Shown here piece by piece: positions 14,222-23,120 of a stretch of 64,000 nt of DNA. The translations under genes and the position numbers were made by a program. The notes beneath the pieces were generated by a model, which made no database searches, was not told the origin of the DNA, and saw only the letters and a list, made by a program, of their open reading frames with translations. Source of the stretch: Larkinella rosea (lineage in GTDB: Bacteria > Bacteroidota > Bacteroidia > Cytophagales > Spirosomataceae); contig NZ_RQJO01000015.1 in the NCBI RefSeq assembly GCF_003858635.1, positions 496,001 through 560,000 of the forward strand, given 5' to 3'. How positions within the stretch are numbered: the first letter of the stretch is position 1; each line of letters begins with the position of its first letter.

Positions 14222-15376
14222 CTATATTTTGACGAAAATCTTGTGTCGGTAGAGCACATACAGAAACGTCCAGACCAGCGCCAGCGCGCCCAGCGCATTA
14301 AGTGATTCGTGCCATTGTTCGCCGGTATGCCGGTAAAACCCCTCAAAAAGTAGTTTCGATGTATGATTAAAATCGATAAACCGATAAGCCAGGTAAACAA
14401 CCAACGAGTTCAACCCGATTACTTTAAAGAAAAAAGTCCATTTCCGGTAGCCCAGCACGTCGATAATTCCGTAGAAAAACGCCAGGAATAAAAAGGCCAT
14501 TCCGGCCGTCAACAGAATGAACGAACTGCTCCACAGGTGTTTGTTGATCGGAAAATGCAGGCCCCAGAGCACAGCGGCTCCGATGCTGTAAAAACCGGGG
14601 GCAACCAGGTACGTTAACTTGGTTCGCTCGGAGCGATTCGATTGCAGCAATTCCCCGGCAATGGTCCCGATGATCGTCAGACAAACGGCCGGAAACTGGG
14701 TGAGTATCGCGAGTTCGTCATACGTTTTCTGAAGGAGTCGTCCCGGCATCATCGTCCGGTCGACCCAACCCACCAGATTGCCTTCGAAGGAAAGATCGCC
14801 AGCACCATAGCCCGGAACCGGAATGAGAAACAGGGCTGCATAATAGCCCAGCAAAATACCGCCTACCCAGTACAGCCGCTGTTTCCAGGAGAAATTCAGG
14901 AACAACAACGTGGCCACAAACGACGCCAGACCGATGCGGCCCAGCACCGAACCATAGCGGATCTGGCCGGGATTGAAAATGTCCAGCGGAACATTTTTAT
15001 CAATGATGCCGAGGAGAATCAGAATGATCATCCGGCGAAACACTTTGCGGTATAAAACCGGCTTTTCCATGCCTTTTTCAAGACCAGCCTGTAGGGAAAA
15101 CGACAGCGAAACTCCGGCGATAAACAGGAAAAGTGGGAAAATAAAATCGTAAAACGTAAAACCGTTCCACTGCGGGTGCGTCAGCTGGCTGGCAATCCAG
15201 TCGACCCAGGCTAACCCGGTTTTTCCGTTGAGCCGTTCGATAAAGGCCCCTCCGCCCGCAATCAGTAACATATCAAAACCACGCAGGGCGTCGATGGAGG
15301 AAAGTCGGCGGGACTTGACGGTGTCCACGGATTGGGTAAGAACCGGTGCGGAACCGGCATTGACATCGGAAACCAT
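14222..15376 (-). CDS. DUF5009 / heparan-alpha-glucosaminide N-acetyltransferase-like membrane protein
   Basis: 384 residues with about ten membrane helices. After a ~24-residue polar start comes RRLSSIDALRGFDMLLI, the hallmark of the NagX/HGSNAT acyltransferase superfamily (COG4299). Further family features are FIFPLFLFIAGVSLSFSL and GLNSLVVYLAYRFIDF. These proteins are proposed to move acyl groups across the membrane to amino sugars; in Bacteroidota they often lie near glycan use or cell-wall recycling genes. Here the neighbours are ybeY and a helicase, which give no pathway hint. The catalytic residues cannot be confirmed by eye. Confidence 0.82.
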   Translation of the reverse strand: MVSDVNAGSAPVLTQSVDTVKSRRLSSIDALRGFDMLLIAGGGAFIERLNGKTGLAWVDWIASQLTHPQWNGFTFYDFIFPLFLFIAGVSLSFSLQAGLEKGMEKPVLYRKVFRRMIILILLGIIDKNVPLDIFNPGQIRYGSVLGRIGLASFVATLLFLNFSWKQRLYWVGGILLGYYAALFLIPVPGYGAGDLSFEGNLVGWVDRTMMPGRLLQKTYDELAILTQFPAVCLTIIGTIAGELLQSNRSERTKLTYLVAPGFYSIGAAVLWGLHFPINKHLWSSSFILLTAGMAFLFLAFFYGIIDVLGYRKWTFFFKVIGLNSLVVYLAYRFIDFNHTSKLLFEGFYRHTGEQWHESLNALGALALVWTFLYVLYRHKIFVKI

Positions 15377-15430
15377 ACGGTAAGGTCGTTTGAACCAAAA
15401 GACCAGAGTCGGGCCGGTATACTTATTGAA

Positions 15431-15480
15431 AACCAGCTATTGCGAAGAGAATCAGGGGATTTTCTTCGCAATAGCTGGTT
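15431..15480. terminator. Perfect 18-nt-arm hairpin between the helicase and DUF5009 genes
   Basis: AACCAGCTATTGCGAAGA and its complement TCTTCGCAATAGCTGGTT are separated by 14 nt. On the minus strand it lies 12 nt after the pcrA stop codon, so termination or 3' protection of the helicase mRNA is likely. Confidence 0.65.
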
Positions 15481-15491
15481 AGAAAGTTGTC

Positions 15492-17765
15492 TTAAACAAT
15501 CTTCAATTTAGCAAAACTCAGCAATAATGTCTTTTCACCGGCGGTTTCAAACTTGATGACGGCTTTGCGGTCGTTGCCATTCTGGTCGATTTTCTGCACC
15601 AGCCCAAACCCGAACTTCATGTGCTCGACACGCATGCCTTCGGCTAGTTTGGACGTGTCGCTGGGCGCAAAATCCGAAGAAGGAACGTGGGCAACGGTTG
15701 GTTGGGGAGCCTGTTGTTGCGCGGTTTTCTGGGCCAGGCTCCGCACAAAACTCATCGAACCACCGGACGGGGTTTCCCGCTTGGGCTCCGGCGTATCTTC
15801 CCGTTCCGACTTCCGCATTTTGGCCATTTTCAGGAAGTCCGGATTGATTTCCAGCAAAAACCGGCTGGGTTCGCAGACTTTCAACCGGCCGTAATGATAC
15901 CGTGATTCGGCGTACGAAACCGTCAGTTTCTTTTCGGCGCGGGTGATGGCCACGTAAAACAACCGGCGTTCTTCTTCCAGATCCGCCCGGCTTTCGAGCA
16001 TCATCTGCGACGGAAAGAGGTCTTCCTCCAACCCAACGATGTAGACATTCCGAAATTCCAGCCCTTTTGCGCCGTGGATGGTCATCAGCGTCACTTTGTC
16101 GTTATCGCCGTCGTCGTCTTTTTCGTCGGCGCTCGTCAGCAGCGAAACCACCTGCAAAAAGGCGCTCAGGCTCTTGTCGTCGTTGTCCGGATTATCGACA
16201 AATTCCTTGATCGAGTTGAGCAAAGCCTGCACGTTTTCATACCGCGACAGCCCTTCGACGGTTTTATCGTCGTACAGCTCTTTCAGAATGCCGGACGTTT
16301 TGGCGACGTGCGCGGCCACTTCGTAGGCATCTTTCTTATCGAGTAGTAACTGGTAGCTTTTGATCAGATCGGAAAACGCTTCAATGGCGGTTCCGGCCCG
16401 ACCGGCTACGTATCGGGTCACATTGCTGACCACTTCCCAGATCGACACCTGGTTTTCGGACGCCACCACCGAAATTTTAGCGACCGTCGTGTCGCCAATG
16501 CCGCGTTTGGGCAGGTTAATGATCCGCTTGAACGCTTCTTCATCGCTCTGGTTGACCGTAAACCGCAGATACGCCAGCAAATCCTTGATCTCTTTCCGCT
16601 GGTAAAACGACAAACCGCCGATGATGCGATATTTGATACTCAATCGCCGAAGCGCTTCTTCAAACGCCCGCGACTGGGCGTTGGTGCGGTACAGAATGGC
16701 AAAATCCGTGTTGCGCAGCCCTTCCTGCATCTTGGCTTCGAAGAGCGAAGTCGCAATCAACCGGCCTTCTTCGTTGTCGGAAGCGGCTTTGATCACGTCG
16801 ATCAGCGTGCCGTCTTCGTTGTCAGTAAAAACGCTTTTCCGCAACTGCGCCCGGTTTCGGGCAATAATCGAATTAGCCGCATTGACGATCGTTTTGGTCG
16901 AGCGGTAATTCTGCTCCAGCTTGATCGTGTGAACGTCCGGAAAGTCTTTCTCGAAATTCAGAATGTTCTCAATGTTAGCCCCCCGGAACGCGTAAATACT
17001 CTGCGCATCGTCGCCAACGACGCAGATATTCTGGTGAACCGCCGATAATTTCCGGGTAATGAGGTACTGCGACACGTTCGTATCCTGAAACTCATCGACC
17101 AGCACGTGTTTGAATTTGTGCTGGTATTTGTTCAGAATATCGAGGTGATCGCGAAAAAGGACGTTGGTATTGTAGAGCAGATCGTCGAAATCCATCGCGT
17201 TGGCCTGAAAACAACGCAGGGCATAGGCCTTGTAAATCCGGCCAATTTCGGGCATACGGGCGGCCGCATCGTCCGTCTGGATCAATGGATTCGCCAAATA
17301 ATCGGCCGGACCGACGAGCCGGTTTTTAGCGCCCGAAATCCGTGAGAAAACCACATTAGGGCGGTAAATCTTATCGTCCAGCGCAAATTCCTTGATGATG
17401 CTCCGCAGCAGCGACTTGGAATCGTCGGTATCGTAAATGGAAAAATTGCTGGTGTAGCCGAGGGCTTTAGCTTCGATCCGCAGAATTTTGGCGAAAACGG
17501 AGTGGAACGTGCCCATCCAGATGTTGCGGGCTTCCGTTCCGACCACACTCTCGATCCGGTGACGCATTTCACCGGCGGCTTTGTTGGTAAACGTCAGGGA
17601 TAAAATCCGGAACGGATCGATGCCCCGTTCAATCAAATGGGCAATCCGATAGGTCAGCACGCGGGTTTTTCCCGATCCCGCACCGGCTATTATAATCAGC
17701 GGGCCGTCGCCATAGAGCACGGCCTGCCGCTGAGGGTCATTTAAGGTTGAAATATAATCCGTCAC
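15492..17765 (-). CDS. pcrA: UvrD/PcrA-type ATP-dependent 3'-5' DNA helicase
   Basis: 757 residues, superfamily 1A. Walker A AGAGSGKT at residues 27-34; Walker B with LVDEFQDTN near 220; motif III GDDAQSIYAFRGA; motif IV LEQNYRST; motif V LMTIHGAKGLEF; motif VI VAITRAEKKLTVSYA. The C-terminus VEHMKFGFGLVQKI...AVIKFETAGEKTLLL is the Tudor-like tail that in PcrA/UvrD contacts RNA polymerase, supporting a role in repair and transcription-replication conflict. It is monocistronic, followed by the 18-bp hairpin. Symbol pcrA versus uvrD is a matter of naming. Confidence 0.93.
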   Translation of the reverse strand: MTDYISTLNDPQRQAVLYGDGPLIIIAGAGSGKTRVLTYRIAHLIERGIDPFRILSLTFTNKAAGEMRHRIESVVGTEARNIWMGTFHSVFAKILRIEAKALGYTSNFSIYDTDDSKSLLRSIIKEFALDDKIYRPNVVFSRISGAKNRLVGPADYLANPLIQTDDAAARMPEIGRIYKAYALRCFQANAMDFDDLLYNTNVLFRDHLDILNKYQHKFKHVLVDEFQDTNVSQYLITRKLSAVHQNICVVGDDAQSIYAFRGANIENILNFEKDFPDVHTIKLEQNYRSTKTIVNAANSIIARNRAQLRKSVFTDNEDGTLIDVIKAASDNEEGRLIATSLFEAKMQEGLRNTDFAILYRTNAQSRAFEEALRRLSIKYRIIGGLSFYQRKEIKDLLAYLRFTVNQSDEEAFKRIINLPKRGIGDTTVAKISVVASENQVSIWEVVSNVTRYVAGRAGTAIEAFSDLIKSYQLLLDKKDAYEVAAHVAKTSGILKELYDDKTVEGLSRYENVQALLNSIKEFVDNPDNDDKSLSAFLQVVSLLTSADEKDDDGDNDKVTLMTIHGAKGLEFRNVYIVGLEEDLFPSQMMLESRADLEEERRLFYVAITRAEKKLTVSYAESRYHYGRLKVCEPSRFLLEINPDFLKMAKMRKSEREDTPEPKRETPSGGSMSFVRSLAQKTAQQQAPQPTVAHVPSSDFAPSDTSKLAEGMRVEHMKFGFGLVQKIDQNGNDRKAVIKFETAGEKTLLLSFAKLKIV

Positions 17766-17845
17766 AGCGCTCCGCTTCAGTGTTTAATCGTTTTGATATA
17801 ACATTCAAAACTACTAAAAAAGTTGCGGATGACCGGAGATAGTAG

Positions 17846-17937
17846 CCACGGACTTTCGTCCGTGCGATTCTCATCAAGAGTTGAAATCTGAAATTATCAG
17901 AATCGCACGGGCGAAAACCTGCGCGGCCCGGTCGTGG
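17846..17937. repeat. Imperfect inverted repeat of the CCACGGAC family
   Basis: The inner arms TTTCGTCCGTGCGATTCT (17854-17871) and AGAATCGCACGGGCGAAA (17899-17916) pair with one G/T mismatch. The outer CCACG...CGTGG also pair. It shares CCACGGAC and CCGTGCGATT with the elements at 11.4 and 50.5 kb. It lies between the helicase start and the redoxin stop. Confidence 0.75.
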
Positions 17938-17942
17938 ATACG

Positions 17943-18587
17943 TTAGGCGGCTTTCCGGCCGTAAAACGCGAGTTCGACAGCCTGTTGCTCGTCAATACTG
18001 TTGAGCAGCTCATTGGCGGGAAATTCTTCCGTAAAGTTCTTATCGACGTAGCTGAATTGAATCCGGCGGTCGGTCGATACGGCGAACAACGCCGGATAGG
18101 GCACATCTTCGGTAATACCGGCAATCAGATTCCAGACCGGATCGTCAGTCGAATAAACGCCAAATTTTGCAGCAATCTGGTTATCAACATCCTGGGCGAT
18201 TGTGAAAGGCAGGTCGTGCTGATTCACCAGTGTTTGTATCGAATCAAGCGAATCCGGTGATACAACCAGCAAATTGCCGCCCGTTTCCCGAATCCTGGCG
18301 TAAAGCCGGGTTAATTTCTGCAGGTATGTTTTGCCGTAGCCATTCCAGCCCGCGCTAAAAAAAGCAATCACCAGCGGACCGGTTTGGAGCCAGTCGTGGA
18401 CGTGAACGGTTTTTGAATAATCGGATTGCCAGATGCTGTATTGCCCGATGGTCCGCTGGCGGTGAACGGCAAACAAGGGCGCTTTTTCACCAGCCTGCAA
18501 GGGAGCGATGGGAGTCAATTTACGAAATACCTGTGGAGCGGAATACAGATCGGTGTCTTCGTGTACGGTATCAAAAAAGGCAATCAT
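17943..18587 (-). CDS. Redoxin/AhpC-TSA-like protein without cysteines
   Basis: A 214-residue thioredoxin-fold protein of the AhpC/TSA type: AGEKAPLFAV at the start of the domain, PLVIAFFSAGWNGYG where peroxiredoxins have the reactive site, then NLLVVSPDSLDSIQTLV and VPYPALFAVSTDRRIQFSYVD. The canonical peroxidatic/resolving Cys positions (W-C-P-Y-C) are Trp81-Asn82-Gly83-Tyr84-Gly85, and the whole protein has no cysteine. It therefore cannot be a thiol peroxidase. It may be a binding or regulatory relative. It is preceded by a 150-nt leader and a short Cys-rich ORF. Confidence 0.8.
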   Translation of the reverse strand: MIAFFDTVHEDTDLYSAPQVFRKLTPIAPLQAGEKAPLFAVHRQRTIGQYSIWQSDYSKTVHVHDWLQTGPLVIAFFSAGWNGYGKTYLQKLTRLYARIRETGGNLLVVSPDSLDSIQTLVNQHDLPFTIAQDVDNQIAAKFGVYSTDDPVWNLIAGITEDVPYPALFAVSTDRRIQFSYVDKNFTEEFPANELLNSIDEQQAVELAFYGRKAA

Positions 18588-18734
18588 GATGGTAGTAAGT
18601 TTATAGACTATCTAGTTTTTTAAATCAAACAGGGTGTTTCGACGTTGATGCTGAAATTGATCAAGCTGGAATGAATCCGGTCTTGAATGACACCGTCGAG
18701 CAGGGTATTGGTATTCAGGGTGAAGGGAGATACG

Positions 18735-18845
18735 CTAGTAGCACATCCTGATTTTCTGACAACAACAACCAGCCATGTGGAAGACTGGTGACGTGACGGC
18801 CGATTTGGTACGGCGGGTAACGATGTGCTGTGCTGAAATGATCAT
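18735..18845 (-). CDS. Candidate leader peptide with Cys-Cys-Cys
   Basis: A 36-codon ORF upstream of the redoxin gene: it starts MIISAQHIVTRRTKSAVTSP and ends VFHMAGCCCQKIRMCY. A run of three Cys codons plus a fourth near the end is what a cysteine-sensing attenuator or leader peptide would show; such Cys-rich leaders are known before sulfur genes in Actinobacteria. The stop lies 147 nt from the next start codon. The +1 frame is also open from the same start region to 18620 without an ATG and includes GCATSVSPFTLNTNTLLD, so a decayed or frameshifted larger gene is an alternative. Confidence 0.35.
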   Translation of the reverse strand: MIISAQHIVTRRTKSAVTSPVFHMAGCCCQKIRMCY

Positions 18846-18933
18846 TACTATACTTTGTCAATAGAATATGTGCAAATATAAGTAACAGAATCGATTCCCT
18901 CCAAAATTTTAGCGTTGATTTTTTAGTGAACGG

Positions 18934-20220
18934 TTATAGTGCTTCTACCGGGCGGGCCAGTTTCGGATGAACGGCGTCAGCTTGTTCAGACTCAGCGTGA
19001 TCCGGCTCCAACAAAACCGGTTTTTCATCCACCGGCCGGAGGTTTCGGGCAATGAAAACGCTCGCGAAAATAGCCGCCATTGCCAGATAGCCCACCCACG
19101 AATAGTGGATCAACTGGCCGCCCTGGGTTTTGGTCACGAGCAAACCCGCGCCGTAGGTCGCCAGCGCCTGAGCCAGCAGCTGAACGGACGAGTTCATACT
19201 CATAAAACCGCCCCGGTTTTGTGGTAACACCACCGACGAAACCATCGCCTGAGTGGGAATGAAACGGGCGTTGGCGAAGATGAAAAACAGCGCATTGACC
19301 GACAGAATGTACGTCAGACCCGACGGATTCATGGTCGTCAGCAGAAACATCGGAATCATCGACAGCAGCGCGAAAACCACAAAAACCGGGTATTTTCCGC
19401 GTTTGTCGGCGAGACGCCCGACAAGGGGTGCCGTAAAAATCGTCACCAGACCGCCCACGAAATAAATCAGATACAACTGACTTTCGGCCAAACCGACGTT
19501 GGCCACCAGAAAAGGCGACAGCAACGGAATGATACTAAAATGGCCCAGCATGATGGTGGTCGTCAGCCAGAGCGCACGGAGCTGGCCGGGGCTTTTTACA
19601 ATTGACGTAATGACTTCCAGCGGATTGTATTTCGCACCGGTTTTTAGCAAATGGCCGTCCAGACGCGGTACAAACCGGATGATCAGGCCGGTTACGACAA
19701 TGCCCAGCCCGCCGATGGCGAGAAACGGCGCGTGCCAGCTGATTTCGGTCGCCAGGTACAAACCCATCGGGACGCCCGCGACCGAAGCCACCGAAAACGC
19801 CGTCGTGATGATCGACATCGCCGTGGCGCGTCGTTCGTAGGGAACCACGTCGGCCACGATGGAAAACACCTGCGCGCCCAAAACGCCACCGAACAAACCG
19901 GCGGTGGTGCGGGCCACGATCAGCCACCCAAACGTGGGCGCTAAACCGCAGGCAATCGTGCCGAGGACAAAACCGATGTAGGCCGTTAAAACCACTTTTT
20001 TGCGGTCGAAACGGTCGACGAAGAACGCGGCCAGAAAACCGGAAATCCCGGCGCTTAAGCTATACGCCGACACAATGAAGCTGAATTCCTGCGGATTAAG
20101 CTGGAAATACCGCATCAATTGCGGCCCCATCGGCATCATAATGATGAAATCGACAATGTGCGTGAAGTTGATGCACGCGAGAATGAAGAGCAATAGTTTT
20201 TCCTGGCGGGACATGTTCAT
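18934..20220 (-). CDS. MFS transporter (drug/metabolite efflux type)
   Basis: 428 residues, twelve membrane helices. Helix 1 is LLLFILACINFTHIVDFIIM. Loop 2-3 has the MFS motif A as FFVDRFDRKKV. Motif C-like GGVLGAQVFSIVADVVPYERR follows in helix 5. Overall it resembles the AraJ/YdhP-like antiporters of the DHA1 family. An ATG two codons in (20214) is an equally good start. It probably exports small molecules with a proton gradient; the substrate is unknown. The upstream gene on the same strand is a secreted thioredoxin-like protein, separated by an inverted repeat. Confidence 0.88.
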   Translation of the reverse strand: MNMSRQEKLLLFILACINFTHIVDFIIMMPMGPQLMRYFQLNPQEFSFIVSAYSLSAGISGFLAAFFVDRFDRKKVVLTAYIGFVLGTIACGLAPTFGWLIVARTTAGLFGGVLGAQVFSIVADVVPYERRATAMSIITTAFSVASVAGVPMGLYLATEISWHAPFLAIGGLGIVVTGLIIRFVPRLDGHLLKTGAKYNPLEVITSIVKSPGQLRALWLTTTIMLGHFSIIPLLSPFLVANVGLAESQLYLIYFVGGLVTIFTAPLVGRLADKRGKYPVFVVFALLSMIPMFLLTTMNPSGLTYILSVNALFFIFANARFIPTQAMVSSVVLPQNRGGFMSMNSSVQLLAQALATYGAGLLVTKTQGGQLIHYSWVGYLAMAAIFASVFIARNLRPVDEKPVLLEPDHAESEQADAVHPKLARPVEAL

Positions 20221-20221
20221 T

Positions 20222-20299
20222 AAAGATGTGAGAGAATAGACAAGAGATTAAAGACCCGGAAAACCAACTGATTCTCTTGTCTTTACTCTGACATCTTTA
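20222..20299. repeat. Imperfect inverted repeat, ~27-nt arms
   Basis: AAAGATGTGAGAGAATAGAC then AAGAGAT pairs with ATTCTCTTGTCTTTACTCTG then ACATCTTT with a few mismatches. It lies between the MFS start and the TlpA-like stop. It may terminate the TlpA-like transcript. Confidence 0.7.
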
Positions 20300-20338
20300 C
20301 TCTCTGATGTGGATTTGTTGTTTACTAGTTGTTATGCT

Positions 20339-21568
20339 TTACTCCTTTACTAACTTATCAATCAATCGGTTGTACTCTTCTACGAACGCGTCATAGTAGT
20401 TACCGGTTCCCGGTCCGGTAAAACCGGTGTGAATCTGGCGAACCGTTCCTTTTTTATCGATCACGATCATCGTTGGAAAACCGACCACCTGATTGAGCAT
20501 CGGCAGGGTTTTCGACGCTTCGGATTTGACGTTCGTTCCGGCCAGCACCACGGGATAATCGATCTTGAACCGGTCGATCATCCGCTGGATTTTAGGTGCC
20601 GACTCGGCCAACTCTGCCGATTTTTCGTAGGCCAACCCCACAATTTCAACGCCCCGGTTTTTATTCTTTTTATACCACGGACTCAGAAAATTGGTTTCGT
20701 CCATGCAATTTGGACACCAGGAGCCCAGAATCTGAACCACGACCACTTTATTTTTAAACCGCGCATCCGTCAGCGAAACCGGTTTGCCTTTCAGGTCCGG
20801 AAACGTGAACGCAATGGTTTTGTAACCCGGTTTCAGATAGGTCAGGCTCGTTGCATCCGGAAGTTTGGCCTTCGGATCGAAACGCGCCGTCCAGCTTTCA
20901 TACCCGCTTTCGCCCGACCAATAACCGCCGACCAGCGTATTATCGGGCTTGCGCCGGGCCTTGAACAGATACAAATGCGTGCCGTCGAAAGTCGAAAGCA
21001 GCAGGCTGTCGCCCACCACATTACCTTCCAGGTAGCGGTAATCGCCGGTGGTGGTCAGAAACGTGCCCGTCAGTTTGTTGCCTTTCTGCTCGAAAATGCC
21101 CACCGAAACCGTTGAGTCCGTTTCGGAACGGAACGTCGTAGCCCAGGTACCGGTCACGTTGATTTTCGGCGTTTCGGTGCTTCCTGTAAACCGGTACGTG
21201 ACGCCGTGTTGCGCTTCAAACGGTAACGAAGTATAGTTGGTCCCGGTCCGGCGTCGGCGCCAGAAGCCCCGCAGCGTGTTCCCGTCCACTTTGGCCCGGA
21301 TTTCAGCCTCAAAAATATCGATCGCAAACCGCACGGAATCGCCTTTTAGCGTTACCGAATCGAACCGCAGCCGTTCCGCGCCATTGAGCGCGAAAGCAGT
21401 GTAGGTCGAGCCGGTTTGCGTCACTTCCAGGCCGAAGGGTAATTCGCCACCCTTGTTTTTTAAAACCGCCCGCCAAACCCCGGTTTTAAGCGTTGAACCC
21501 GATTGGGCTACGCCGGCGAAGGGAGCCCAAAACAGAATCGCCAGCAACAACGCAACGTTTTTTTTCAT
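20339..21568 (-). CDS. Secreted TlpA-like thioredoxin-family protein
   Basis: 409 residues. Signal peptide MKKNVALLLAILFWAPFAGVAQ. A long N-terminal beta-rich region (about 23-240, with repeated G.W and LRG/L.G patterns) precedes a C-terminal TlpA/ResA-like thioredoxin domain. The active site is WCPNC with Cys285 and Cys288, in VVQILGSWCPNCMDETNFL, and the cis-Pro loop is VVGFPTMIVIDKKG. It acts in the periplasm or on the outer face as a thiol-disulfide reductase, as seen for similar two-part proteins in Bacteroidota. It is transcribed divergently from rsmH across about 200 bp that must hold both promoters. Confidence 0.87.
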   Translation of the reverse strand: MKKNVALLLAILFWAPFAGVAQSGSTLKTGVWRAVLKNKGGELPFGLEVTQTGSTYTAFALNGAERLRFDSVTLKGDSVRFAIDIFEAEIRAKVDGNTLRGFWRRRRTGTNYTSLPFEAQHGVTYRFTGSTETPKINVTGTWATTFRSETDSTVSVGIFEQKGNKLTGTFLTTTGDYRYLEGNVVGDSLLLSTFDGTHLYLFKARRKPDNTLVGGYWSGESGYESWTARFDPKAKLPDATSLTYLKPGYKTIAFTFPDLKGKPVSLTDARFKNKVVVVQILGSWCPNCMDETNFLSPWYKKNKNRGVEIVGLAYEKSAELAESAPKIQRMIDRFKIDYPVVLAGTNVKSEASKTLPMLNQVVGFPTMIVIDKKGTVRQIHTGFTGPGTGNYYDAFVEEYNRLIDKLVKE

Positions 21569-21768
21569 ACAATAAAAAATAGCAGATCCAGTTCTCTTCG
21601 GGGTAGAAATAGGGGCGGTTTTGTTAAGTTTGTAACGGATGAAGATTTTGTTTTAGTTCCGAAAAGGATTTTTGAAACGAGTCTGAAATTGGAAATTCTT
21701 CGAAATAAACCGGAAATCTTCTGCGCCCTGCGCCTTAAGGCTGGTTTACACGGTATTTACTACGGACA

Positions 21769-22695
21769 ATGACAGCGACCAGTTACCACGAACCGGTATT
21801 ACTTCAGGCTTGCGTTGAAGGATTGAACCTCAAACCCGGCGGCACCTACGTTGACGTGACGTTTGGGGGCGGTGGTCATTCGCGCGCGATTTTACGGCAG
21901 CTGGCACCAGGACCGGATTCGGCGGGGCGGCTCATTGTGTTTGATCAGGACCCCGACGCCCGCGCCAATGCCGACGCCATCGACGACCCGCGTTTGACGT
22001 TTGTGGCGGCCAATTTCCGGCATTTGAAGCGGTATTTACGCTTGTATAAAATCGATCAGGTGGATGGTATTCTGGCCGATCTGGGCATTTCGTCGCACCA
22101 GATCGACACGCCCGAACGCGGGTTTTCCACCCGTTTCGATGCCGATCTGGACATGCGCATGAGCCAGTCGGGCGAGCTGACGGCCCGGAAAGTGATCAAT
22201 GACTACCCGGAAGATCAGTTGCATAAAATCTTTGGGATGTATGGCGAAGTGACCAACGCCCGAACACTGGCCGGGGTCATTGCGGCCAGCCGCGTAAATC
22301 GTCCCTTCGAAACGATCAACGATCTGAAGGCGGTTTTGCAACGCTACGCGCCACGGGGACGGGAGTATAAATATTTTGCCCAGGTTTTTCAGGCGCTGCG
22401 CATCGAGGTGAATCAGGAGTTGGTTACCTTGGAAGAGTTTCTGACGCAGGTGCCGGAGGTGCTGGCTCCCGGCGGTCGGCTGGTGGTGATGGCGTATCAT
22501 TCGCTGGAAGACCGGCTGGTGAAAAACTTCATCAAGTCGGGTAATTTTCGGGGTGATATTGAAAAGGATTTATACGGAAACGAGATCAAACCGCTCCAGT
22601 CCGTCACGCGCAAACCGATTGAAGCCTCGGCTGAAGAAGTGGCTCGGAATCCGCGGGCGAGAAGCGCGAAACTCCGGATTGCCGAGAAGTTGTAG
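21769..22695 (+). CDS. rsmH: 16S rRNA (cytosine(1402)-N4)-methyltransferase RsmH
   Basis: 308 residues. SAM-dependent methyltransferase that makes N4-methylcytidine at position 1402 of 16S rRNA. The start YHEPVLLQACVEGL, the SAM motif VDVTFGGGGHSRAIL, the LADLGISSHQIDTPERGFST block and the tail NPRARSAKLRIAEK are diagnostic. It is the first gene of the dcw cluster here, 23 nt before ftsL. No mraZ homologue precedes it; the gene upstream is transcribed the other way. Confidence 0.96.
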   Translation: MTATSYHEPVLLQACVEGLNLKPGGTYVDVTFGGGGHSRAILRQLAPGPDSAGRLIVFDQDPDARANADAIDDPRLTFVAANFRHLKRYLRLYKIDQVDGILADLGISSHQIDTPERGFSTRFDADLDMRMSQSGELTARKVINDYPEDQLHKIFGMYGEVTNARTLAGVIAASRVNRPFETINDLKAVLQRYAPRGREYKYFAQVFQALRIEVNQELVTLEEFLTQVPEVLAPGGRLVVMAYHSLEDRLVKNFIKSGNFRGDIEKDLYGNEIKPLQSVTRKPIEASAEEVARNPRARSAKLRIAEKL

Positions 22696-22718
22696 CATAC
22701 CTGATTCCCAGTAACGAG

Positions 22719-23120
22719 ATGGCACAAAACACGTACAAATCACAGCCCAAAGCCCCGGTGGTGAAGAAGAAAAAGGAAAACCGGCTTATGAATTACCTGA
22801 ACCACACCATTGGTTTTGAGCGGCTTTTCGGGGAAGACAACGCCTGGCCCATCAAGCATTTCGACCGCATTATGTGGATCTCGTTTCTGCTGATTTTTTA
22901 CATTGGCTTCAACCACAACGCCGAACGACTGGTTCGGAATATCCAGCGGGTAAAAGCCGCCGTTGATGAAAAACGGGCGAAATACACCACCTTGCAGGCC
23001 GACTTCATGAAGAGCGGCAAACAATCGGAAATCAGTAAACAAGTCCTGGCAACGGGATTGACAGAGCCCGTGACTCCGCCCCTGAAAATCGTCGTTAAAC
23101 CGGAAGAAACACAGCCATGA
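22719..23120 (+). CDS. ftsL: FtsL-like cell division protein
   Basis: 133 residues. A basic cytoplasmic N-terminus (VVKKKKENRL), one membrane helix near residues 48-64 (FDRIMWISFLLIFYIGF), then a coiled-coil periplasmic region (ERLVRNIQRVKAAVDEKRAKYTT). The layout and the place between rsmH and ftsI mark it as the Bacteroidota FtsL-type protein of the divisome that works with FtsB/FtsQ and FtsI. Sequence similarity to E. coli FtsL is low, so the call rests on topology and synteny. Its stop overlaps the ftsI start by ATGA, implying translational coupling. Confidence 0.85.
   Translation: MAQNTYKSQPKAPVVKKKKENRLMNYLNHTIGFERLFGEDNAWPIKHFDRIMWISFLLIFYIGFNHNAERLVRNIQRVKAAVDEKRAKYTTLQADFMKSGKQSEISKQVLATGLTEPVTPPLKIVVKPEETQP

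Noticed and set aside
20429-21115. 228-codon plus-strand frame opposite the TlpA-like gene
   Set aside because: Antisense shadow; the minus-strand protein has a signal peptide and the WCPNC active site.
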